The notes under the pieces: generated by a model
Databases searched by the model: none
Told to the model about the DNA's origin: nothing
Seen by the model: the letters and a program-made list of their open reading frames with translations, nothing else
Translations under genes and position numbers: made by a program
Assembly (NCBI RefSeq): GCF_014648275.1
Contig: NZ_BMQU01000003.1
Span: forward strand, 1-64,000
Length of the DNA: 64,000 nucleotides
Direction of reading: 5' to 3'
Origin: Pseudomonas laurentiana
Lineage (GTDB): Bacteria > Pseudomonadota > Gammaproteobacteria > Pseudomonadales > Pseudomonadaceae
In this document: one piece after another, positions 32,282-40,658 of the stretch
How positions within the stretch are numbered: position 1 is the first letter of the stretch
How the letters are laid out: each line of letters opens with the position of its first letter

Positions 32282-33270
32282 AGCTCGCAACGCTGAACGA
32301 CGGCAGCCGCGATGGCCGCCTGCTGGTGGTGGCGCGTGACCTTGAGCGCGCGGTCGATGCCAGCGACATCGCTGGCAGCCTGAAGGTTGCCCTGGAGAAC
32401 TGGCCCCAGGTCGAAGCCCGCTTGCAGGCGCTGTACCAGCGGCTCAACGATAACGTGGCCGCAGACGCTTTCGACCTCGACCCGGCGCAACTGGCCGCGC
32501 CTTTGCCACGGGCCAGCCAATGGCTGGACGGCTCATGCTTCCTCAGCCATGGCGAGCTGATGCAGAAGGCCTTCAACCTCGACCCGATCGAAGGCGTCGA
32601 GCACATCCCGCTGATCTACCAGGGTGCCAGCGACGACTTCCTTGGGCCGTGCGCGGACATCCCTTTGCCGAGCGAGGCCCACGGCATCGATTTCGAGGGG
32701 GAGTTCGCCGTGCTGCTGGATGACGTGCCCATGGGCTGCGCGGCGGAGCAGGCCTTGCAGCATGTGCGCCTGGTTCTGCAGCTCAACGACGTCAGCCTGA
32801 GGGCCCTGGCCCCGCGGGAGATGAGGACCGGTTTCGGCTTTCTCCAGGCTAAGCCGGCCAGCAGTTTCGCGCCGGTGGCGGTCACCCCGGATGAACTCGG
32901 CGAGGCCTGGCGCGACGGCCGGGTGCACCTTGCGCTGCAGGTGCAGTGGAATGGCGAGTGGTTTGGCCATCCCTATGGCGGCGCCATGCACTTCGGCTTT
33001 CATCAGCTGATTGCCCACGCGGCGCTGACCCGGCGCTTGAGTGCCGGCACGCTGGTGGGCTCCGGTACCGTTTCCAACGCCGATCGCAGCGTGGGCTCGG
33101 CGTGTATCGCCGAGCGCCGCGCCATCGAAACCCTTGCATCCGGTGCGCCGCGCACAGATTTCATGCGCTTTGGCGACCGGGTGCGGATGGAGGCACGCGG
33201 GCCGGGGGGCGAGGTGCTGTTCGGCGCCATCGACCAGCGCGTGGTCCAGGGAGGCTGGCCATGCGTGTGA
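32278..33270 (+). CDS. fumarylacetoacetate hydrolase (FAH) family protein
   Basis: This 330-residue FAH-fold hydrolase has its metal site in GIDFEGEFAVLLDDV (about 138-152) and the conserved LSAGTLVGSGTVSNADR near residue 259. Such enzymes cleave C-C bonds of acylpyruvates and 1,3-diketones, the products that arise after extradiol ring cleavage. It overlaps the cupin gene before it (ATGA) and the SDR after it. Its N-terminal lid (1-100) is longer than in small fumarylpyruvate hydrolases. Confidence 0.9.
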   Translation: MKLATLNDGSRDGRLLVVARDLERAVDASDIAGSLKVALENWPQVEARLQALYQRLNDNVAADAFDLDPAQLAAPLPRASQWLDGSCFLSHGELMQKAFNLDPIEGVEHIPLIYQGASDDFLGPCADIPLPSEAHGIDFEGEFAVLLDDVPMGCAAEQALQHVRLVLQLNDVSLRALAPREMRTGFGFLQAKPASSFAPVAVTPDELGEAWRDGRVHLALQVQWNGEWFGHPYGGAMHFGFHQLIAHAALTRRLSAGTLVGSGTVSNADRSVGSACIAERRAIETLASGAPRTDFMRFGDRVRMEARGPGGEVLFGAIDQRVVQGGWPCV

Positions 33271-34253
33271 TGGTCACCGGTGCCAATGGCTTCGTCGGTC
33301 GGCTGTTGGTGCGGCGCTTGCTGGAGACCGGCGAGGTACGCGGGCGGCGGATCGAAGCGTTGCTGGTGCTGGACCAGGCACTGGACGGCCTGCCCGAGGA
33401 TGCACGCCTGCGTCGTCACCACGGCAGCATCACCGACGCGGCTTTGCTGCGCCGGGCGCTGGCCGATGGCGTGGATGTCGTCTTCCACCTGGTCAGCGTA
33501 CCGGGCGGTGCTGCCGAGGCGCAGTACGAGCTGGGTTACCAGGTGAACCTGCAAGCCAGCCTCGAGCTGCTCAACCAGTTGCGCAACCCCAATCGCCCAC
33601 CGGTGCTGGTGTATGCCAGCAGCGTCGCAGTGTACGGCGGTGAGTTGCCGGCTCGCATGGACGAAGGCCAGCCGGCGTCACCGCAACTGTCTTATGCAGC
33701 GCACAAGCGCATGGTGGAAATCGCCTTGCAGGATCTGGCCCGACGCGGCGAAGTGGATGGTCGCGCACTGCGCCTTCCTGGCATCGTCGCCCGACCGCGC
33801 GAGCCGAACGGTTTGCGCTCGGCGTTCATGAGCGACCTGCTGCATACCTATGCGGCAGGGGAGGCCTACACCTGTCCGGTATCTCCCGAGGCGTGTGCCT
33901 GGTGGATGTCTGCGCGTTGTTGCGTGGACAACCTGCTGCGCGCCGCAGAGCTGGACGACCTTGGCAGCCAGCGCATCTGGCAACTGCCGGTGCTGCACCT
34001 GTCCATCGCCCAGGTGCTGGCCGGCCTGGCGGACAGCTTTGGTGCGGACAACCTCGCGCGTATCGCCTTCGACCCGGACCCGCAGCTCGAAGCCCTGTTC
34101 GGCCGTTATCCGCCATTGCGCAGCCCCCAGGCTCGCGAACTGGGCTTCTGCCATGACGGTTCGGTGGCCGGGCTGCTACGCAATGCCCTCGACCTGCCAT
34201 CCCGTCGCAACCGCTGCGTCGTCAGCCGCAAAGGAGTCTTCTCATGGCCTTGA
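33261..34253 (+). CDS. extended SDR, NAD-dependent epimerase/dehydrogenase
   Basis: This 330-residue extended SDR has VTGANGFVGRLLVRRLL at 5-21, catalytic Ser in YASSVAVYG near residue 115 and SYAAHK (Tyr-x-x-x-Lys) near residue 143. Overall it resembles the D-erythronate dehydrogenase (DenD) branch, but an aromatic-pathway role is suggested by position. The ATG at 33261 lies inside the end of the FAH gene and its own end overlaps the cyclase gene by 10 bp. Confidence 0.85.
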   Translation: MRVMVTGANGFVGRLLVRRLLETGEVRGRRIEALLVLDQALDGLPEDARLRRHHGSITDAALLRRALADGVDVVFHLVSVPGGAAEAQYELGYQVNLQASLELLNQLRNPNRPPVLVYASSVAVYGGELPARMDEGQPASPQLSYAAHKRMVEIALQDLARRGEVDGRALRLPGIVARPREPNGLRSAFMSDLLHTYAAGEAYTCPVSPEACAWWMSARCCVDNLLRAAELDDLGSQRIWQLPVLHLSIAQVLAGLADSFGADNLARIAFDPDPQLEALFGRYPPLRSPQARELGFCHDGSVAGLLRNALDLPSRRNRCVVSRKGVFSWP

Positions 34254-35026
34254 ACACACGTCGTCTGCTGGACCTGTCTGTAACCCTGGACAACAACCCC
34301 TACACAGATCCGCCGCCCCTGCTGCCGAAGATCGACTACATGGACCACCAGCAGGGTTGGCCGGAGATGGCCGCGATGTTTCCCGGGCTGCGCAAGGAAG
34401 ACTTGCCGGGTGATGAGTCGTGGGCGGCGGAGCGCCTGCAGATCACTACCCACAGCGGTACCCATATGGATGCGCCCTGGCACTACGCATCGACTACCGA
34501 CGGCGGCAAGCCGGCCTTCGGCATCGATGAACTGCCGCTGGAATGGTGCTTGCAGCCGGGGGTGAAGCTGGACTTTCGGGATTTGCCGGATGGTCACGTG
34601 GTCACGGCGGCGCAGGTCGAGACCGAGCTTGAACGTATCGGTCACGAATTGCAGCCGCTGGACATCGTGCTGGTGAACACCCGGGCGGGCAGCCTCTTCG
34701 GTCAGCCTGGCTACCTTGAGGCCGGGGTGGGCATGGGGCGCGAGGCGACGCTGTACCTGTTGGAGCGGGGGGTGAGGGTGGTTGGCACCGATGCTTGGAG
34801 CTGGGACGCCCCGTTCAAGTACACCCGCGAACGCTTCAATGAAACCGGTGATGCCTCGCTTATCTGGGAGGGACACAAGGCCGGGCGCGATATCGGATAC
34901 GGACAAATGGAGAAGCTGGCCAATCTGGAGCAGTTGCCGGCAGATGGGTTTCTGGTCAGTTGCTTCCCGTACAAGATCCGTCATGCTTCGGCAGGTTTTG
35001 TCCGGGCCGTGGCGATTCTGGAGTAA
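34244..35026 (+). CDS. cyclase family (kynurenine formamidase-like) hydrolase
   Basis: This 260-residue metal-dependent hydrolase carries the family signature THSGTHMDAPWHYA near residue 70 and a further metal region at VGTDAWSWD near 180. Members hydrolyse formamides, lactones or cyclic esters. AAGGAG precedes the ATG at 34244. It is the last gene of the operon that starts at 21845; only a weak hairpin (35034-35047) without a T-run follows. Confidence 0.88.
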   Translation: MALNTRRLLDLSVTLDNNPYTDPPPLLPKIDYMDHQQGWPEMAAMFPGLRKEDLPGDESWAAERLQITTHSGTHMDAPWHYASTTDGGKPAFGIDELPLEWCLQPGVKLDFRDLPDGHVVTAAQVETELERIGHELQPLDIVLVNTRAGSLFGQPGYLEAGVGMGREATLYLLERGVRVVGTDAWSWDAPFKYTRERFNETGDASLIWEGHKAGRDIGYGQMEKLANLEQLPADGFLVSCFPYKIRHASAGFVRAVAILE

Positions 35027-35068
35027 CGGGTCCTCCGCGCCTGCGGAAAACGGCTTTCTATGACCGCT

Positions 35069-35115
35069 ATGGGTCGATAGCTGCCAGTCGCGACTGACCG
35101 CTTTCGACCCAAAGC
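35069..35115. repeat. dispersed GGGTCGATAGC repeat, copy near the island end
   Basis: GGGTCGATAGCTGCCAGTCG at 35070 is followed by TTTCGACCC and AAGCGGAC. It is the same decayed unit as at 7021 and marks the right border of the catabolic island. Confidence 0.55.
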
Positions 35116-35170
35116 GGACGTCCATCCTTAGTTAGCGCTGATACAGGCAGCATTGTGACGACAAGGCCCA

Positions 35171-35593
35171 TCAGGACCAAATCTGCATCACTCCCACCAG
35201 ATGGACCAAGCCAAACAATGTACAGATGGCCGAACTGATCGCAATGAACTGAGTGGATCGGCCCGTACCCACCAGGAAAAACGGCCCCACTAGCCCGCGT
35301 AACAGGTAGACAAGCGTTATTGCGACGAGCGCCGGACGCAGCAGCGGCAGAGGACTCATCACCCCAGCCCCGGAAAGTGCGTAGGCTGCCCACGACACCA
35401 GTACCAGTGCGATGCCCAGCGTGATGAGCGGCGGATGAATCTTACCTCTTTCAGCTGCGCTGACGAAACGTTCGCCAGCGCCAAACAGCCGGTATCCCAC
35501 TGGCCCCATAAAGATAGCCACCACATGTAAAGTTGCCGCCACGAGGCTTAGCACACCCCCGACGATCAAGGACCAGTTGTAGTCAGCAGCCAT
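35171..35593 (-). CDS. small four-helix membrane protein, unknown function
   Basis: This 140-residue protein has four predicted membrane segments (about 8-28, 55-75, 82-102 and 110-132). I do not recognise a named family. The start at 35593 has GAGGTGAG about 5 bp upstream. It stands alone between dispersed-repeat fragments. Confidence 0.7.
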   Translation of the reverse strand: MAADYNWSLIVGGVLSLVAATLHVVAIFMGPVGYRLFGAGERFVSAAERGKIHPPLITLGIALVLVSWAAYALSGAGVMSPLPLLRPALVAITLVYLLRGLVGPFFLVGTGRSTQFIAISSAICTLFGLVHLVGVMQIWS

Positions 35594-35842
35594 GCATCTC
35601 ACCTCTTCCATGATTGTTACCAGCCTGGTTCCAAGCTATTGACCTGCCGTGGCTCGTTTGCTCACGACCCACGGTCGCCATGCAAGAATAGCTGCTTGGG
35701 GCGACTGCTAGCGAGCCGACATTTGTCCGGCTCATCCTGAAGAACAATACCTAGGCCTAAAGCCTCGGCCCGAGCTGGCTGACAGGACGGTCCATTACAG
35801 ACAGTGACCGCTATCGACCCTTGGCAGAAGCTCACAGGTTCT

Positions 35843-36847
35843 CTATGAATGATTGGTAGTTGTTTGTTCTTCTGCACGTTCAACTGCAGACCAGCACGCT
35901 ACCCCCTCCAACTGCACATGTTCAATGCGGTGCCGTCCATTGTTTTTAGCCGCATATAGCTGCTGGTCTACGGCGTTGATGAAGTCTGTAGGCTTTTCCC
36001 GCTCACCTGGCACCACCGAGCCCGCGCCTATGCTGACAGTGACGCGGTGGCCATGTGGCGATAGCGCATGCACGATGGACTGCTTCTGAATCAACCGCTG
36101 GCAGCGGTCAGCAACTTTACGCGCCACCTCAGCATCGGCTTCGGGCAGCAGCACGACAAACTCTTCGCCTCCATAGCGAGCCACAAGATCACGAGGGCCA
36201 TCCAACGCCAAACTCAGCGTCTGGGCAATCGCTATCAAACATTTGTCGCCTTGAATATGGCCGTACAAATCGTTGTATTGCTTGAAAAAATCGACGTCAA
36301 ACAACAGCAGAGACAGTGGCTGGCGCTCGCGGCGCGCACGTTCCCACTCCAACTCGAAACAGCTATCGAAGCGGCGGCGGTTGGCGATATTCGTCAAACC
36401 GTCCTTGAACGAAAGCACCTCTAGCTCTTTCTGCAAGCTCAGCAGTTGGTCCTCGGTCTTCTTGCGTTCGCTGATGTCAAACATGAAGCCGATCAGTGCT
36501 TCGACCTCGCCCTTGTCATTGCGCACCACGTGCACAACGTCGCGAATCCACACATAGCCGTTGTCCTTGGTCAGCGCTCGGTAGTCCGCCTCATGGTCCA
36601 CGCCAGCCTGGGATTGTGCCACGCAGAAATTCACCACATATTCGCGATCTTCTGGATGCATGCGCATAGCCCAGTCTTCCACGCTCACCCAACTTTCAGG
36701 ACTCCAGCCCAGCAACGCCTCGATTTGAGGGCCGATATAGGCGAATTTCATCGAGGTCCAATCAATCTTCCAAGGAATCGCCTTGGTCGACTCCAGCAAG
36801 GTTCTGTACACCTCACTGTCATTAACAAACTCGCTTACTTCGGACAT
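35843..36847 (-). CDS. PAS-GGDEF diguanylate cyclase
   Basis: This 334-residue soluble protein has a PAS domain (about 15-125, ending GFMFDISERKKTEDQL), a linking helix, then a GGDEF domain at about 140-305. The active loop is YGGEEF, and KDGLTNIANRRRFD marks the start. It should make cyclic-di-GMP in response to a ligand of the PAS fold. No inhibitory-site RxxD is seen directly before the loop. The start ATG is at 36847. No neighbour suggests the signal. Confidence 0.9.
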   Translation of the reverse strand: MSEVSEFVNDSEVYRTLLESTKAIPWKIDWTSMKFAYIGPQIEALLGWSPESWVSVEDWAMRMHPEDREYVVNFCVAQSQAGVDHEADYRALTKDNGYVWIRDVVHVVRNDKGEVEALIGFMFDISERKKTEDQLLSLQKELEVLSFKDGLTNIANRRRFDSCFELEWERARRERQPLSLLLFDVDFFKQYNDLYGHIQGDKCLIAIAQTLSLALDGPRDLVARYGGEEFVVLLPEADAEVARKVADRCQRLIQKQSIVHALSPHGHRVTVSIGAGSVVPGEREKPTDFINAVDQQLYAAKNNGRHRIEHVQLEGVACWSAVERAEEQTTTNHS

Positions 36848-37139
36848 ACACAATAGCCCTCAGATCCATATCAGTAAGCCACTTTAGCCTGAAGCCGTCA
36901 GTCGTGGAAATGTACTGAGCGACTATTGCTGGCCGACTCTTGCCGGTCATGAGGGGTAGAAAACGCCCCGAAGCAACCGCTCACGGCGTCTGCGAAATGA
37001 GGTGCGATAACACGAGTAATGGGCACTCTATGGCCCTTGGGTCACAGGGCAATGACCACGCTCTCGTGTGAAGCGTGCGCACAGCAACTGATACGTGGAC
37101 AATAAGCCGGCCCCCACTACAGACAAAGGAAACGCGTGC

Positions 37140-37901
37140 ATGTTGAACACGGATGAACCCATTATCGGGCTGGTCGATGCCTTTGGTTCAGGGGCGGGGT
37201 GTATCGGCAACACTGAGCAATGGACACTGGTGTTCTACCTGGCCGCCTGGAAACGCCAGGACGGTACCCTGACACAGCAGCGGCAGCGGTGTGAGATGCC
37301 GGTGGAAAAGAGTGCAGTCGAGCATTGGATGCGTCAGGTTCGTGCCTTCAGTCAGCATACCCTCCAGGTGCAGGGGGAAACGGCGAGCGGTGCAATCCTG
37401 GTGCGCAGTATCACACCTTGTCAGGCCGCCGATGCCGAGCTGAAGCGCATTGCGGATGACCTGCAAATCCCTGTGCGGCTGGATACCCCGGAATTTGGCG
37501 TGCTTGAGCGGGAAAAGTGCTCCGATCAGTTTGAGGGTACGGCAGTCTGGAACGGTTCAGAGATCAACCTGCTGTTGCGTTGCGCCGATCCCGAGAGCCC
37601 TCAGGCTGTCATCTCGCTGGCGGCGGGCTTGTTTCAGGCACAGCAGCAGTGGCACCGCCGTATCAGCGATTTTGCGTTGAGCCAACTGTTGCCGCTGAAG
37701 AACGAACACTGGCTTGGCGACGATGAAGGGGCGTGTTCTGCTGCAGACTTCCTGTCACGCATGAAACTGCTCACCATCGAAATCGACGCCGCCGGGGATT
37801 TCACCTTTTGGCACGAGGACGGTGAGCTGTTCTTCGGCCATGCCATCGAGGTCCGCGGCAATCTGGTTGATGGGCCGACGGACGCCGATATTGCTGGCTA
37901 G
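37140..37901 (+). CDS. DUF2262 domain protein
   Basis: This 253-residue cytoplasmic protein has a C-terminal block at about 185-245 (LKNEHWLGDDEGACSAADFL...FWHEDGELFFGHAIEV) matching the DUF2262 pattern. Function unknown. I chose ATG 37140 over an upstream GTG because AGGAAA precedes it. It is convergent with the L,D-transpeptidase gene downstream. Confidence 0.7.
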   Translation: MLNTDEPIIGLVDAFGSGAGCIGNTEQWTLVFYLAAWKRQDGTLTQQRQRCEMPVEKSAVEHWMRQVRAFSQHTLQVQGETASGAILVRSITPCQAADAELKRIADDLQIPVRLDTPEFGVLEREKCSDQFEGTAVWNGSEINLLLRCADPESPQAVISLAAGLFQAQQQWHRRISDFALSQLLPLKNEHWLGDDEGACSAADFLSRMKLLTIEIDAAGDFTFWHEDGELFFGHAIEVRGNLVDGPTDADIAG

Positions 37902-37915
37902 TGTGCCGCTGCGTT

Positions 37916-38629
37916 TCAGCCCCCGCTGGCGGTCAGGATGCTCGCCACCTGCCGTGGTTGGCAGTTGAGGTAGGCCGAGGATTTCAGCCAGCGTTGGTCG
38001 GGGTACCAGGAAAACATGAACTGACCGCCCTTGAGTTTGTCTATGACCTGTCGCGCCACTTGTGGTCGAACAGCCGGGCAGCCCTGGCTGCGGCCGATAC
38101 GGCCCTGGCGTTGGCTCCACAAGGGGTTCACATAGTCAGCGGCATGAATCACGATGGCACGGTCCCGCGCTTGGTCGTTGAAGCCCGGCTCCAGGCCGTC
38201 CATGCGTAGCGAGTAACCGTGGCTGCCCTCATAGCTTTCCTGGGTGCGGAACAGCCCGAGGCTGGACTGGTAGCTGCCTTGGCGATTGGAAAACTGGGTG
38301 GCGAAATTTTCCCCGGACTTTTGACCATGGGCGACCAGGTCGCGCAGCACCACGGTCTTTTTGTTCAGGTCGAAGATCCAGAGCCGACGTGCCGTGGAGG
38401 GTTGGGAGTAGTCGATCACGGCCAGGTGTCGCGCTTGCCGGGCGCCGTTATTGACGGCACATTGCATGGCGCTCAGGGCGCCTTTTAGCGCTTGGGGATT
38501 GAGTTCTGGAGCGGCCTGCGAGAGGCTGTCATACAAAGCAGGGTTGTTTGTGTTGGCGGCGAACGTTGGCGTGCAGATCACGCCCAAGGTTGCTGTTGCC
38601 AGAAAAAGTCGGCACAAAAAGGTCAGCAT
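37916..38629 (-). CDS. murein L,D-transpeptidase catalytic domain protein (YkuD_2 type)
   Basis: This 237-residue secreted protein has a signal peptide (FLCRLFLATATLGVICTPTFA). The catalytic region is GRIGRSQGCPAVRP, with the nucleophilic Cys near residue 194 and the His in AIVIHAADYV. Members cross-link peptidoglycan or attach lipoprotein. The start at 38629 coincides with the signal peptide. It is divergent from a second, unrelated L,D-transpeptidase. Confidence 0.87.
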   Translation of the reverse strand: MLTFLCRLFLATATLGVICTPTFAANTNNPALYDSLSQAAPELNPQALKGALSAMQCAVNNGARQARHLAVIDYSQPSTARRLWIFDLNKKTVVLRDLVAHGQKSGENFATQFSNRQGSYQSSLGLFRTQESYEGSHGYSLRMDGLEPGFNDQARDRAIVIHAADYVNPLWSQRQGRIGRSQGCPAVRPQVARQVIDKLKGGQFMFSWYPDQRWLKSSAYLNCQPRQVASILTASGG

Positions 38630-38775
38630 GTGTGAAGAGTCTCCCTTGCCACTTTGACTCCTGACATCGTGTCGTCTCCCTCGGCAGCCTAGCGTGTACG
38701 CTGGCCCGATTACGTGTCGTATCTGCTGCAGAGGTTGACCGTCAACCGTGACGGCCATGGATTGGAGTAAAGCAG

Positions 38776-40347
38776 TTGTTCAAAAAGTCCGCATGTTACT
38801 TGAGCATTTGCTTGCTCGCTGCGCCATTGGTCGCGTTTGCCGAAGTGGCGCCTGTTGAGAATGAAAGCCCGCTGCAATTAGCGCTCACTCAATTGGCGGT
38901 CGCGTGCCCGGGCCTGGCCAAGCACGTGGACACGCCGATGCAGGTGCTGCTTCAGGCGTTCTATCAGCAGCAACATGGCCAGCAGGTCTGGTCGGTCGGC
39001 GGACGGGTGGCGGCCTTGCAGGCTGAGTTGCAGCACGTGGCCGACGATGGCCTGGACCCGGCCAACTACAAGTTGCCGACGAGTAATGTGGCAGGCGACG
39101 CGCTGTGTACTGACATCCAGATCAGCCAACAGTACCTTCAGGCCTTGCAGGATCTGCATTATGGCCGTTTGCCGCAGGGGCGTTTCGAGCCGTTGTGGCA
39201 TGCCAACGAGGTGCCGCGTGATCGAGGTGCCGAGGTGCTGGCGATCGCCGGTCCGGGCCTGCAGAACATCGCCGTGGCCTTTGCCCAGGCCCGCCCGAGC
39301 CTGGAGCAGTATCAGCACCTGCGCCATGTCTATGCCCAGCAGCGGCAGCAGCCGTTGCCCAATTGGCAGTCGCTTGCCAGTGGCCCTTTGTTGCGCCCGG
39401 ACATGCAGGATGCGCGCGTGCCGCAGCTTGCTCAGCGGCTGTTGAACGAGGGGTATTTGAGCCACCTCCCGGTTACCGTCGATTCGCACTACAGCGCCAC
39501 GCTGGTCAGTGCGGTGAAAAATTTCCAGCTCAGCCATTCGCTGCAAGCGGACGGGGTGATCGGGCCGGGAACCTTGAGCGAGTTGAACGTCAGCCCGGCG
39601 GCGCGGCGCGAGCAGTTGCGGATCAACCTCGAACGCTTTCGCTGGCTGGCCCAGGACATGGAGCCCGACAGCCTGCTGGTGAATGTCGCGGCCGCCCAGT
39701 TGATCGTCTATCAGAACGGCGTACCGGTGTGGCAGACGCGCACGCAGGTAGGCCGTGCCGAGCGCCAGACCCCGCTGCTGAAGTCTCGGGTAACGCGCCT
39801 GACCCTGAACCCGACCTGGACCGTGCCACCGACCATTCTGCGTGAAGACAAACTCCCGGAAATTCGCCGGGATCAAACCTTCTTGAGCCGCCAGAACCTG
39901 CAGGTGCTGGACAGCGATGGGCAGCCACTGGCGCCGGATGAGATCGATTGGGAAAATCCCGGCAACATCCTTTTGCGTCAAGGCGCCGGGCCGAGGAACC
40001 CTCTGGGGCAGATGGCGATCCGTTTTCCCAACCCTTATTCGGTGTACCTGCACGACACGCCCAGCCAGGCGTTGTTCAATAAAGGGCCGCGGGCGTTCAG
40101 CTCGGGTTGCGTGCGGGTCGAGCACGCATTGCAGCTGCGCGATCTGCTGTTGAGCCCGGCCGAGCGTGCCCGCACCGACCAACTGCTGAGCACCGGGCTC
40201 ACCCACGAGTTCCGCCTGGCAACGCCAGTACCGATTCTGCTCACGTACTGGACGGCCCAGGCCGACAGCCAGGGCAAGGTGTCCTATGCCCCGGATATCT
40301 ACGGGCGTGATGGGGCATTATTGGCCGCGCTGGCTGCGAAGCGCTGA
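38776..40347 (+). CDS. L,D-transpeptidase (YcbB/LdtD type)
   Basis: This 523-residue secreted enzyme has a signal peptide ending near AAPLVAFA and a peptidoglycan-binding segment about 225-275 (SAVKNFQLSHSLQADGVIGP). The YkuD domain at about 290-460 has catalytic Cys in FSSGCVRVEHA. It forms 3-3 cross-links in peptidoglycan. The start codon is TTG (38776) with GGAG upstream; an ATG start would remove the signal peptide. Confidence 0.9.
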   Translation: MFKKSACYLSICLLAAPLVAFAEVAPVENESPLQLALTQLAVACPGLAKHVDTPMQVLLQAFYQQQHGQQVWSVGGRVAALQAELQHVADDGLDPANYKLPTSNVAGDALCTDIQISQQYLQALQDLHYGRLPQGRFEPLWHANEVPRDRGAEVLAIAGPGLQNIAVAFAQARPSLEQYQHLRHVYAQQRQQPLPNWQSLASGPLLRPDMQDARVPQLAQRLLNEGYLSHLPVTVDSHYSATLVSAVKNFQLSHSLQADGVIGPGTLSELNVSPAARREQLRINLERFRWLAQDMEPDSLLVNVAAAQLIVYQNGVPVWQTRTQVGRAERQTPLLKSRVTRLTLNPTWTVPPTILREDKLPEIRRDQTFLSRQNLQVLDSDGQPLAPDEIDWENPGNILLRQGAGPRNPLGQMAIRFPNPYSVYLHDTPSQALFNKGPRAFSSGCVRVEHALQLRDLLLSPAERARTDQLLSTGLTHEFRLATPVPILLTYWTAQADSQGKVSYAPDIYGRDGALLAALAAKR

Positions 40348-40488
40348 CGCGGCGGGGCAAAACGCCCGATTTTGTCCTGTTCATACCCTCGATGCACCAC
40401 CGCGTAGCGGCGCATACCGTCCGCTACGCGCCTTTTCATCCCAGCACCTCGGTTCCTCCGGTGTTTCTGTCGATTCCTGCGAGTTTTT

Positions 40489-40508
40489 GTTACCTCCTTG
40501 GAGGTAAC
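40489..40508. promoter_or_regulatory. perfect palindrome GTTACCTCC-TT-GGAGGTAAC upstream of amtB
   Basis: It has 9-bp half-sites with a 2-bp centre, 12 bp before the sigma-54 -24 element. It shares the GAGGTA core with the sites upstream of the dmm and tmm genes. Confidence 0.65.
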
Positions 40509-40518
40509 GGCAGGCAGT

Positions 40519-40536
40519 TTGGCAAATAGATTGCTT
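40519..40536 (+). promoter_or_regulatory. sigma-54 promoter of amtB-glnK
   Basis: TTGGCA and TTGC are placed so that GG and GC are exactly 10 bp apart, the -24/-12 geometry of RpoN promoters. The ATG of amtB is 125 bp downstream. NtrC control under nitrogen limitation is expected. Confidence 0.8.
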
Positions 40537-40658
40537 TTACCTTTGGGAATGAAATTTTCTTTTTGGGAAATTTTGTTGGCGAACCTGAAGCTAGGGGGCG
40601 GGCGATGGGTCGCACGCCACTCATGAGAGCAATGCTGCATCACTGTTGAGGAATACAC

